DNA from: Candidatus Margulisiibacteriota bacterium | Lineage (GTDB): Bacteria; Margulisbacteria; WOR-1; O2-12-FULL-45-9 | Direction: 5' to 3' | Assembly: GCA_018814265.1 (NCBI GenBank) | Contig: JAHIZU010000024.1 | Location: 1-5,734, forward strand | DNA: 5,734 nt | Part shown: piece after piece, positions 1 through 5,734 of the stretch | Position numbering within the stretch: position 1 is the stretch's first letter | Layout: every line of letters starts with the position of its first letter | The notes under the pieces: model-generated | Told to the model about the DNA's origin: nothing | Database searches by the model: none | Seen by the model: only the letters and a program-made list of their open reading frames with translations | Made by a program: the position numbers and the translations under genes

Positions 1-1
1 A

Positions 2-262
2 ATGGTGTTTGCTGCTAAAAAGCCGTATGGCGTAGTTGATCGCTATTCCGATGAAATGGTGTCTGTGCGGTATTTCCCGAATCATAAAGATAAAGAAACT
101 GATCATGACTATTCTATACTAGATGCTGCAAATGAAGCTGCGAGTCTTACGGAAGCCACAAATGCTACCTGTGACGGCACTCCAAGTTCCCCTGATCCTA
201 TTCGCTTGGTTGCAAAAAAAAGCTTGATACCAAAGAAAGCAAGAACGCGCCCCATCATCTAA
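2..262 (+). CDS. Hypothetical protein, 3' end of an unknown gene (probably partial)
   Basis: An open frame reaches a TAA stop at 260-262. The first visible ATG is at base 2, so it cannot be told whether this is the true start or an internal methionine; no ribosome binding site can be seen because the window begins there. The 86 visible residues are hydrophilic, with an acidic middle part and a basic tail (two KK pairs followed by an Arg-rich end). There is no membrane segment, a single cysteine and no recognisable catalytic motif. I do not recognise the family. The frame is credible as a gene end because a strong intrinsic terminator follows 24 bases after the stop. It may be the C-terminal tail of a longer protein. 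Confidence 0.5.
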   Translation: MVFAAKKPYGVVDRYSDEMVSVRYFPNHKDKETDHDYSILDAANEAASLTEATNATCDGTPSSPDPIRLVAKKSLIPKKARTRPII

Positions 263-286
263 AGAAGAGATTTTCTTTCGTTACTT

Positions 287-319
287 AAGCCGCTGGTCGC
301 AAGATCAGCGGCTTTTTTT
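287..319 (+). terminator. Intrinsic terminator after the first gene, GNRA-type loop
   Basis: A 12-bp stem (287-298 with 303-314, one G-T wobble) closes a GCAA tetraloop at 299-302. The stem overlaps a run of seven T at 313-319. This is a textbook Rho-independent terminator for the rightward gene. The minus-strand patatin stop codon (320-318) lies in the T run, so the same hairpin directly follows that gene too. Read leftward the stem is not followed by a U tract, so termination in that direction should be weaker. Confidence 0.9.
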
Positions 320-1106
320 ATGAGTACTTTCGCCGCAAGCCACGCAAAGCCTTAAGCGCGGCCGCCTCACCAGCTGCGATTAATCTTTTGGCTTTGTGAA
401 GATCAAGCTGCCAAATATCTTCTTCTATATTAGGCTCGATCAGGATGTTGGCTTTTTTTCGTTGTTCCCGGCTCATTTTATGCATAACAATATCAAAAGC
501 CCTGCCATACATCTGGAAAGGATCTTTTGGCATACTATGAATTGGCTTTGAGGGAACAACATCCACCGCAACAACATAGTTTGCGCCCATCCCTTTAGCT
601 GTATCAATGGGCAGATTGTCTCCCAGCCCGCCATCAACCAAAAAATGGCCTCCAATTTCCTCCGGGGCAACAATGCCTGGCACAGCTGCGCTGGCAGCTA
701 CGGCCCTGGCTGTTTTTCCACGGCTAATTACAATTGGCTCACCCGATTTAATATCTGCGGCAACAATTGACAAAGGAATTTTTAAATCACTAAAATTCAG
801 GTCGCCAATATATTTGATGATCAGATCTTTAACCGCTTCTCCAGAAATAAAACCTGGCCGAAAAAAGGCTATTCTAAAAATCTGCCCCCATTTTATGCGC
901 AAAGCGATTTCCTCTATCAAGCGCACTTCCATCCCCGCAGCATAGGCCAGTCCCACTAAGGCGCCTGAAGAAGTGGCGGCAATACATTCGATCGGAATAT
1001 TGTTTCTTTCTATGACCTTAAGCACGCCAATGTGGGCAATGCCGCGGGCAACGCCTCCACCCAAAACTAAACCTATCCTTTTTTTGCCCAATATTGGCCA
1101 AAACAT
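318..1106 (-). CDS. Patatin-like phospholipase / RssA-type serine acyl hydrolase
   Basis: A patatin-fold serine hydrolase of the compact bacterial RssA/YlbK type, expected to cleave acyl esters of phospholipids or other lipids with a Ser-Asp dyad. Starting at the ATG at 1106 it has 262 residues. Visible motifs, in order: the glycine-rich oxyanion loop GGGVARG (16-22), the nucleophile elbow around Ser46 in ATSSG, a conserved SAAVPG segment (139-144), and the dyad Asp158 in LVDGG. The usual G-x-S-x-G elbow has Ala at its first position. There is no signal peptide or clear membrane segment, so it is probably cytosolic or peripheral. The frame extends to a TTG at 1130, but that codon has only a badly placed AGGGG. 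A promoter at 1141-1113 puts the transcript start at about the ATG, so I chose the ATG. Family assignment is firm; the substrate is unknown. Confidence 0.9.
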   Translation of the reverse strand: MFWPILGKKRIGLVLGGGVARGIAHIGVLKVIERNNIPIECIAATSSGALVGLAYAAGMEVRLIEEIALRIKWGQIFRIAFFRPGFISGEAVKDLIIKYIGDLNFSDLKIPLSIVAADIKSGEPIVISRGKTARAVAASAAVPGIVAPEEIGGHFLVDGGLGDNLPIDTAKGMGANYVVAVDVVPSKPIHSMPKDPFQMYGRAFDIVMHKMSREQRKKANILIEPNIEEDIWQLDLHKAKRLIAAGEAAALKALRGLRRKYS

Positions 1107-1112
1107 AACATT

Positions 1113-1141
1113 ATGATAGCAAACAAACAAGGCCCCTGCAA
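1113..1141 (-). promoter_or_regulatory. Sigma70-type promoter of the patatin gene, probably leaderless
   Basis: On the minus strand a -35 TTGCAG (1141-1136) and an extended -10 TGC-TATCAT (hexamer 1118-1113) are separated by exactly 17 bases. Six bases then lead to the ATG at 1106. Transcription should begin at or next to the start codon, and no Shine-Dalgarno site precedes that ATG. The arrangement closely matches the promoter of the EF-G-like gene in this window. The call is from sequence only. Confidence 0.6.
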
Positions 1142-1158
1142 CACCAAAATATGCAAGT

Positions 1159-1187
1159 TTTCAGCTGTAAAACACGATAAATATAGT
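1159..1187 (+). promoter_or_regulatory. Candidate promoter for the EF-hand/transglutaminase-like gene pair (weak)
   Basis: A -10-like TATAGT at 1182-1187 lies in an AT-rich stretch, with a poor -35 (TTTCAG, 1159-1164) at 17-base spacing. It would give a leader of about 17 bases containing the ribosome binding site of the gene at 1211. It sits back to back with the minus-strand patatin promoter. The -35 matches consensus at only about half its positions, so the exact site is uncertain. Confidence 0.35.
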
Positions 1188-1197
1188 AGAGAATCCC

Positions 1198-1204
1198 AAG
1201 GAGG
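1198..1204 (+). promoter_or_regulatory. Strong ribosome binding site for the gene at 1211
   Basis: AAGGAGG lies six bases before the GTG at 1211. It fixes this GTG as the start; no other start codon nearby has such a site. Confidence 0.85.
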
Positions 1205-1210
1205 ATCCCA

Positions 1211-2452
1211 GTGGGCGGAGTCGTAACAACACTTTATAATAGCTTTCACATACCTACCTCGCAGCAAGGCACCTCGCCAAACGTAGCCACGGAAGGGGTA
1301 GCTGTTGACCCAGAATATACTGATCGGATCCAGCTGTCTCCCGGCGCGCTACAGGAAGTCACAGCATATCTTGATGAAAACCGCGACGGCACGGTCGATC
1401 AGGATGAAGCTGACAATTTCATTGGGCTGATTGACGGCAATGCTGGCGGAAATACTAACGGACAGGCTGAAGCCTGGGAACTGATCGATGAAATATACAG
1501 CCACGCGGATAACTTCCCCCAGCTCATTGCAGACTTAGCTACCAATGGTTTTGAAAATCCGCTACAGGTTACCGAAGAAATGTATGACTACGTTGATGGC
1601 TTGCTGGATCGACACTCGGGCGGAAACAGCGAAAATCTAACTGCCCTGGAAAGAGCAATTATTATTTATCGCGCGGTCATTGCTGAAGGCCAATCTTTTA
1701 CTGTTGGAAACGCAACCTACGAAGGGTTTTCACTGGCCGAAGGTGGTTTAAATATTTCCTACGATAACAGTTCGTTTGCTGATTCCAGGATCACCTCCGG
1801 CAACCTGCTCCCTGAAGAAGTTGTCGGAATCTGGCCAGACCCACTATCACCAGCGGAAGATCAACCAGACAGATATGCCCAGTGCCATGAATTTACTCAT
1901 TTGCTTTCCGGACTGCTGCGCGCCGCAGGGATCAAAGCCAACGTAGTCCTGGCACCCAGCCACGCCTATGTAAATGCCTCGCTGGAAGGAGTTAATTACC
2001 GCATAGATGGGGCACAACCCGGAAATACTTTTTCCATAATTAACGGGAATCACGTAAGCGACGTAGCAGCCATGTCCGCCCACCAGTCGCACGAAGCCAG
2101 TATTTTTCGAGAACAGGCAGAGAGTCTTGGTAGTTCACCCGGATCTGCGGATATTTTAACGGGAGAAGCTTTAAATAATTATCACAATGCTCTTGAGCTT
2201 AATCCCCTTAATGCAAACGCCTGGCTGGGAATCAGCAACATATATAGAGCCCAGGGCAATAACGCAACCGCCCTTGACTATTTGCAAAGAGCCAATGATC
2301 TCCAAGGAGATAATCCCAGCATTCTACAATCATTAGGAGAAGTCCATGAAGCCCTAGGCAATAGGGATGTAGCAGCTGGTTTTTATTTTAGGGTCAACTG
2401 GATAAATGAACAAAACAATCCCAGCCCTTATATCACCATTGGCGGCAATTAA
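1211..2452 (+). CDS. EF-hand / transglutaminase-like / TPR protein, first of a paralogous pair
   Basis: A 413-residue protein starting at GTG behind a strong ribosome binding site. Domains in order: a short N-terminal segment with no classical signal peptide; a canonical EF-hand loop (Asp55, Asn57, Asp59, Gly60, Val62, Glu66); a second Gly/Asn-rich acidic loop (Asp75-Glu90); a helical linker (about 95-160); a compact transglutaminase-like domain (about 165-268) with predicted Cys225, His251 (HAYV) and Asp266 (YRID); a polar linker; and TPR repeats at about 334-367 and 368-401, with a partial one before. The fold suggests a cysteine acyltransferase or protease, possibly calcium-dependent, using the TPRs to bind a protein partner; the actual reaction is inference. 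His226-Glu227-x-x-His230 next to the Cys forms an HExxH string absent from the paralogue. It shares architecture, and the exact Cys-His-Asp spacing, with the next gene 36 bases downstream, so the two are probably co-transcribed. Domain calls are fairly firm, the function is unknown. Confidence 0.85.
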   Translation: MGGVVTTLYNSFHIPTSQQGTSPNVATEGVAVDPEYTDRIQLSPGALQEVTAYLDENRDGTVDQDEADNFIGLIDGNAGGNTNGQAEAWELIDEIYSHADNFPQLIADLATNGFENPLQVTEEMYDYVDGLLDRHSGGNSENLTALERAIIIYRAVIAEGQSFTVGNATYEGFSLAEGGLNISYDNSSFADSRITSGNLLPEEVVGIWPDPLSPAEDQPDRYAQCHEFTHLLSGLLRAAGIKANVVLAPSHAYVNASLEGVNYRIDGAQPGNTFSIINGNHVSDVAAMSAHQSHEASIFREQAESLGSSPGSADILTGEALNNYHNALELNPLNANAWLGISNIYRAQGNNATALDYLQRANDLQGDNPSILQSLGEVHEALGNRDVAAGFYFRVNWINEQNNPSPYITIGGN

Positions 2453-2471
2453 TGGCGGTTGGCGACTAAAG

Positions 2472-2481
2472 AGGAGGTGAT
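2472..2481 (+). promoter_or_regulatory. Perfect Shine-Dalgarno site that sets the start of the second paralogue at 2489
   Basis: AGGAGGTGAT is a full-length match to the anti-Shine-Dalgarno end of 16S rRNA. It lies before the GTG at 2489 but downstream of the TTG at 2459 that begins the longest open frame. It therefore supports the shorter protein. The AGGAGG core is 11 bases from the GTG, slightly long, but the extended pairing shortens the effective gap to seven. Confidence 0.8.
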
Positions 2482-2488
2482 AGCGCCA

Positions 2489-3658
2489 GTGACAGAAATA
2501 AGTTCAGTGCTTAACACGCGATTTTCACGAGTCCTACCCCCTGATAGGCAACCTACATCTGATCGTCAAGAAAGCCTTGAGGGTTCCGATCCAGACATAA
2601 TAGATCAGGTCCAATTAACCTATGAAACTGTGGTGGACACTGATCTTAATAATGACGGAACAATAGATGAAGCTGATGAATTTATCCAAAGAGTCGATGG
2701 GAACACAGGCGGGCAAATCAACGGGGAAATTGAAACTGACGAATTACTTGAAGAAATTTTTGAACATAGAGAACAATACGCAGATGTTATAGAAGAACTG
2801 CGCGAGGCTGGATTGGAAGATCCCTTTCAAATAACACAAGCCATGGAAGACCATGTCTCATCCTTATTTGAAAGTTATACACCTGAAACTCAGTTAGACA
2901 AAGCCCTCCTTTTGTTTATGTACTTAATACCATCAGATCAGCCTTTTGAATTCGATGGAGAAGAATACTATGACTATGGTCTCGAAGAAGGGCTTAACAT
3001 TCACTTTGACTCAAATTCCTATTCCCCGGCTAGATTAGGCCGCGGAAACCTTTTGCCCCAGGAAATCCTGGAAACACCTGGAAGCGAGAGGATAGCTAAC
3101 TGTCTTGAATACAGCCAACTCCTGGTTTGTTTTCTTCGAACTGCTGGAATTGAAGCCTATGTTAAAGAAGATCCTGGACATGCCTATGTAATTGCTAATT
3201 TAGACGGGCAAACATATAGACTGGATCCGGCAAAGCTAGACTTTGCAAGAACGGACAGCCCGCCTAACACTGACAGAGAAGTGATTGCCGCACACCATTT
3301 TAATGAAGGCTCAAGGCATATTGACCAAGATAGATTTGCTGAAGGACTCGAATGTCTGGATAGAGCCCTTGAAATTAGACCCGACTATGCCATAGCCTGG
3401 AATGAAAAAGGAGCATTGCTACACCAAATAGGGAACAATGAAGAAGCTCTGGCGTGTTTTAATCAAGCCATTGAAATTGATCCCAACGAAGGCTTGTTCT
3501 GGAAAAATAGCGGCGTGGTTCTTATGGAATTAGGAAGGACTGATGAAGCCAGAATATCTTTTGAAAGATATCTTGAACTTGAACCCGAAGCCGAGGACGC
3601 CGATGCTGTCCGGACAGTTTTGGAAAGTTTACCGCAACAAAGAAAAGAAATCAGTTAA
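2489..3658 (+). CDS. EF-hand / transglutaminase-like / TPR protein, second of a paralogous pair
   Basis: A 389-residue paralogue of the preceding gene. I start it at GTG 2489 because a perfect Shine-Dalgarno site precedes it, and because the resulting N-terminus then lines up with that of the first protein. Domains in order: EF-hand loop (Asp52, Asn54, Asp56, Gly57, Ile59, Asp63); second loop DGNTGGQINGE (70-80, continuing to Glu85); acidic helical linker; transglutaminase-like domain with predicted Cys205, His231 (GHAYV) and Asp246 (YRLDPA, the more canonical form); and three consecutive 34-residue TPRs at about 266-299, 300-333 and 334-367. Cys to His (26) and His to Asp (15) match the first protein exactly. 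It lacks that protein's HExxH string. The protein is strongly acidic and has no signal peptide or membrane segment. By eye its codon use is more AT-rich than its partner's, suggesting an old duplication or separate origin. It is probably co-transcribed with the first gene; the substrate is unknown. Confidence 0.85.
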   Translation: MTEISSVLNTRFSRVLPPDRQPTSDRQESLEGSDPDIIDQVQLTYETVVDTDLNNDGTIDEADEFIQRVDGNTGGQINGEIETDELLEEIFEHREQYADVIEELREAGLEDPFQITQAMEDHVSSLFESYTPETQLDKALLLFMYLIPSDQPFEFDGEEYYDYGLEEGLNIHFDSNSYSPARLGRGNLLPQEILETPGSERIANCLEYSQLLVCFLRTAGIEAYVKEDPGHAYVIANLDGQTYRLDPAKLDFARTDSPPNTDREVIAAHHFNEGSRHIDQDRFAEGLECLDRALEIRPDYAIAWNEKGALLHQIGNNEEALACFNQAIEIDPNEGLFWKNSGVVLMELGRTDEARISFERYLELEPEAEDADAVRTVLESLPQQRKEIS

Positions 3659-3695
3659 TTTGCTCTTTCGGCTAACCTTTTTAAATGATAAACTA

Positions 3696-3724
3696 TTGCA
3701 ACCAAAAATCCATTTTGCTATAAT
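3696..3724 (+). promoter_or_regulatory. Near-consensus extended -10 promoter of the EF-G-like gene
   Basis: A -35 TTGCAA (3696-3701), a 17-base spacer ending in TGC, and a perfect -10 TATAAT (3719-3724). Only eight bases (3725-3732) separate the -10 from the ATG at 3733, so the RNA should start within two bases of the start codon. No Shine-Dalgarno site is present. This is a strong, probably leaderless, vegetative promoter, independent of the upstream gene pair. Confidence 0.85.
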
Positions 3725-3732
3725 GACCCCGT

Positions 3733-5734
3733 ATGAAAGAGTACCCGCCTGATAAGATCCGCAACGTTGCTATTATCGGTTCCGGCTCGTCAGGAAAAAC
3801 CTCGCTCGCAGAAGCCTTGCTCTTTAAAGCCGGCGCGATTCAACGCCAGGGTGCAGTGATCGAAGGCACCACCACCTCTGACTAAGATCCCGAAGAGATC
3901 AAACGCAATATCAGCATCCACTCCACCCTGCTGCCATTTGAATGGAAAGACTGCAAGATCAACCTGATCGATACTCCTGGTTTTATTGATTTTATCGGTG
4001 ACACGACCTCCGCCATGCGGGTCGTTGACTGCCTGATCATCGTGATTGACGCAGTCACTGGTCACGGCGCAGCCCTGGAAAATCTCTGGAAGATCGCTGA
4101 CAAATTAGATCTGCCCCGGATTATCGTGATCAACAAAATGGACAAGTCACAGGCTGACTTTGACGGCACCATGGAAAAACTAAGAGCCAAGTTCAGCAAA
4201 GAGGTCGTGCCAGTCGAAGTGCCTATTGGCCAGGGAGATGATTTTAAAGGTGACTTCAGTTTGCTCAAACATGAAGTCCCGGAAGAATTAAAAGAGACCG
4301 TTGCCATTCATAAGGAAATGCTGATCGAGGGTGTGGCTGAGATAGATGAAACCATCCTGACTGAATACCTGGAAAACAAAGAGATCACTGAAGAGGAACT
4401 AAAGGAACATTTGATCACCGCACTGGACCACGACAAGATCTTCCCAGTCTTTTGCGCTTCAGCAACTAAGAATATTGGGACTGAAGATATCCTGGACGCC
4501 CTGGTTTCCTGGATGCCTCCAGCTAATGAAAAAGAGATCCCGGCCAAAGATAATATAAAAGTAAAGCCTGACGCTAAGGAACCTTTTTCTGCTTACGTTT
4601 TCAAGACCGTCAGCGAGGCCCACATCGGTAATTTGACCTATATTCGAGTATATTCCGGCACAATTATGCCCTCCTCTCCGGTCCTTAATGCTACCAAAGG
4701 CAAAGACGAACGGATTGGCCAGATCATCACCATGCGGGGCAAAACCAAGGTTGATCTGCCGCAGCTCACCGCCGGGGACATTGCCGTCTTGCCAAAACTA
4801 AAAATAACCGGCACAGGGGATACGCTTTGCGACAAAAACAAGGCAATCATTTTTGAGCCAACCACCTATCCTGAACCAGCCATGTCCTTTGCCGTGAGAC
4901 CAAAAAGCAAAGCCGACCAGGAAAAAATGGCGCTGGGGCTGAGCAATTTTACCCATGAAGACCCAACTTTTAAAATGAGCTATAACGCGGAGACCAAAGA
5001 AACAGTCATCTCCGGCATGGGCGATGTTCATCTGGAAGTGATCTTAAAGAAAATAAAAGAAAGATACAATATTGATATCGAGATCGGCGAGCCCCGGATA
5101 CCTTACAAAGAAACTATTTTGGGCAAGGCCAAAGGTCAGGGCAAGTATAAAAAGCAAACCGGCGGACGCGGTCAGTACGGCGATACCTGGCTGGAGATCG
5201 AGCCCCTGCCCCGCGGCAAAGCTTTTGAGTTCGTCAATAAGGTCGTTGGCGGAGCAATTCCCAGAAATTATATTCCCGCCGTTGAAAAAGGGGTTAGGGA
5301 AGCCATGGGCTCGGGGGTTATCGCGGGCTATCCCGTGGTAGACCTTAAGATCACGCTATTTGACGGCTCCTACCATGAGGTCGATTCGTCTGATATGGCC
5401 TTTAAGATCGCCGCCTCCATGGGGTTTAAAAAGATCTTTCAGGAGGCTAAACCGATCCTGCTGGAGCCGATCGTTGAGATCACGGTCAGCGTCCCGCCTG
5501 AATTTGTCGGTGAAGTGACCGGAGACTTAAATAAAAGACGAGGCAGGATCGCAAACATTGAAGCAGACAAGGTCATCGCCGCCGTGCCGCAGGGCGAAAT
5601 ATCCAAATACGCCACTGACCTGCGCTCCTTTACCCACGGGCAGGGAACTTTTAGCACAAAATTCTCACATTACGAACAGGTTCCACCGCAAACTCAACAA
5701 AAGCTGGTGGAAACTTATAAAAAATTAAAAGAAA
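3733..5734 (+). pseudogene. Elongation factor G-like translational GTPase (fusA family paralogue), in-frame TAA at codon 51, 3' end beyond window
   Basis: The frame reads 667 codons to the window edge. It covers an EF-G of the 'EF-G-like/EF-G-2' branch: P-loop GSGSSGKT (16-23), switch I ending DPEEIKRNISI (52-62), switch II DTPGF (80-84), NKMD (134-137), a CASA base-recognition segment, SGMGDVHLE (428-436), GGRGQYG (477-483), FKIAASMGFK and a domain V ending near a Lys-rich tail. EF-G drives tRNA/mRNA translocation on the ribosome; the role of this paralogue branch is less clear. Codon 51 is TAA (3883-3885), where relatives have Tyr (TSDYDPEE). No other stop or frameshift occurs. The first ATG after the stop (4015) lies beyond the P-loop, so a restart product could not bind GTP normally. 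Switch II lacks the catalytic His of canonical EF-G, as in related paralogues. The start is the ATG two to three bases after the predicted transcription start. It could be a recent pseudogene or a sequence error; the family is certain. Confidence 0.88.

Noticed and set aside
607..945. Rightward open frame opposite the patatin gene
   Set aside because: It has no ribosome binding site and no family features, and it lies entirely antisense to a gene with clear catalytic motifs. The minus-strand frames opposite the EF-G-like gene were rejected for the same reason.
1107..1130. TTG at 1130 as the start of the patatin-like gene, adding eight residues
   Set aside because: The only nearby Shine-Dalgarno-like string (AGGGG) ends about two bases before the TTG, too close to work. 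A well-spaced promoter places the transcript start at the downstream ATG, and the extra residues are not part of the patatin core.
1886..1900. HExxH taken as evidence of a zinc metalloprotease
   Set aside because: The string lies inside the helix that carries the predicted transglutaminase-type Cys. The His and Asp motifs downstream fit that fold, the paralogue lacks HExxH, and no third zinc ligand motif is evident. Kept only as a low-weight finding.
3654..3682. Terminator after the second paralogue
   Set aside because: A GTTA/TAAC pairing of only four base pairs with a long loop precedes a five-T run. The stem is too short and AT-rich to call. Transcription may read through to the next gene's promoter region.
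3883..3885. Reassigned genetic code with TAA read as Tyr
   Set aside because: The four other reading frames that end in this window all stop at TAA at sensible places: next to a terminator, or just before a ribosome binding site or promoter. I know of no bacterial code with this reassignment.
3874..3900. Programmed frameshift around the EF-G stop codon
   Set aside because: The same frame continues correctly on both sides of the TAA, so a single shift would leave the frame. No slippery run or compensating second shift is visible.
1..5734. CRISPR arrays, insertion sequences, tRNA or rRNA genes
   Set aside because: No regularly spaced direct repeats, transposase-like frame, terminal inverted repeats, cloverleaf or conserved rRNA segment was seen on either strand by reading.

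Overview
This is a bacterial window of moderate base composition. It carries five protein-coding units: the end of an unknown gene, a patatin-like phospholipase on the minus strand, two adjacent paralogous multidomain genes, and an elongation factor G-like GTPase gene that runs off the right edge. All four complete reading-frame ends inside the window use TAA. Strong Shine-Dalgarno sites and sigma70-type promoters confirm a bacterial source. The mix of apparently leaderless genes and EF-hand/TPR proteins would fit an uncultivated lineage such as Margulisbacteria/Saganbacteria or Omnitrophica, but that placement is a guess; no taxonomic marker here proves it.

Layout. Bases 2-262 hold the end of an unknown gene, followed by a clean intrinsic terminator (287-319). 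The patatin-like gene (1106-318, minus) converges on that terminator. Bases 1107-1210 are a divergent intergenic region. It holds a good promoter for the patatin gene, placed so that the mRNA would start at or within a base or two of its ATG, and a weaker candidate promoter plus a strong ribosome binding site for the rightward pair. The pair (1211-2452 and 2489-3658) is probably one transcription unit with a 36-base gap. Both proteins share the order EF-hand loop, second Gly/Asn-rich loop, helical linker, compact transglutaminase-like Cys/His/Asp domain and C-terminal TPR repeats. An almost perfect extended -10 promoter (3696-3724) then drives the EF-G-like gene from 3733, again with essentially no leader.

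The EF-G-like gene reads cleanly for 667 codons except for one in-frame TAA at codon 51, exactly where this EF-G family has a tyrosine in switch I. The rest of the frame keeps all five domains intact. It is therefore a very fresh nonsense mutation, an assembly or sequencing error, or an unexplained readthrough case.

The most novel content is the paralogous pair: a putative calcium-responsive, transglutaminase/cysteine-protease-fold plus TPR architecture, with no visible signal peptide and with exactly conserved spacing of the three predicted catalytic residues. The other genes are not obviously linked to it in function.
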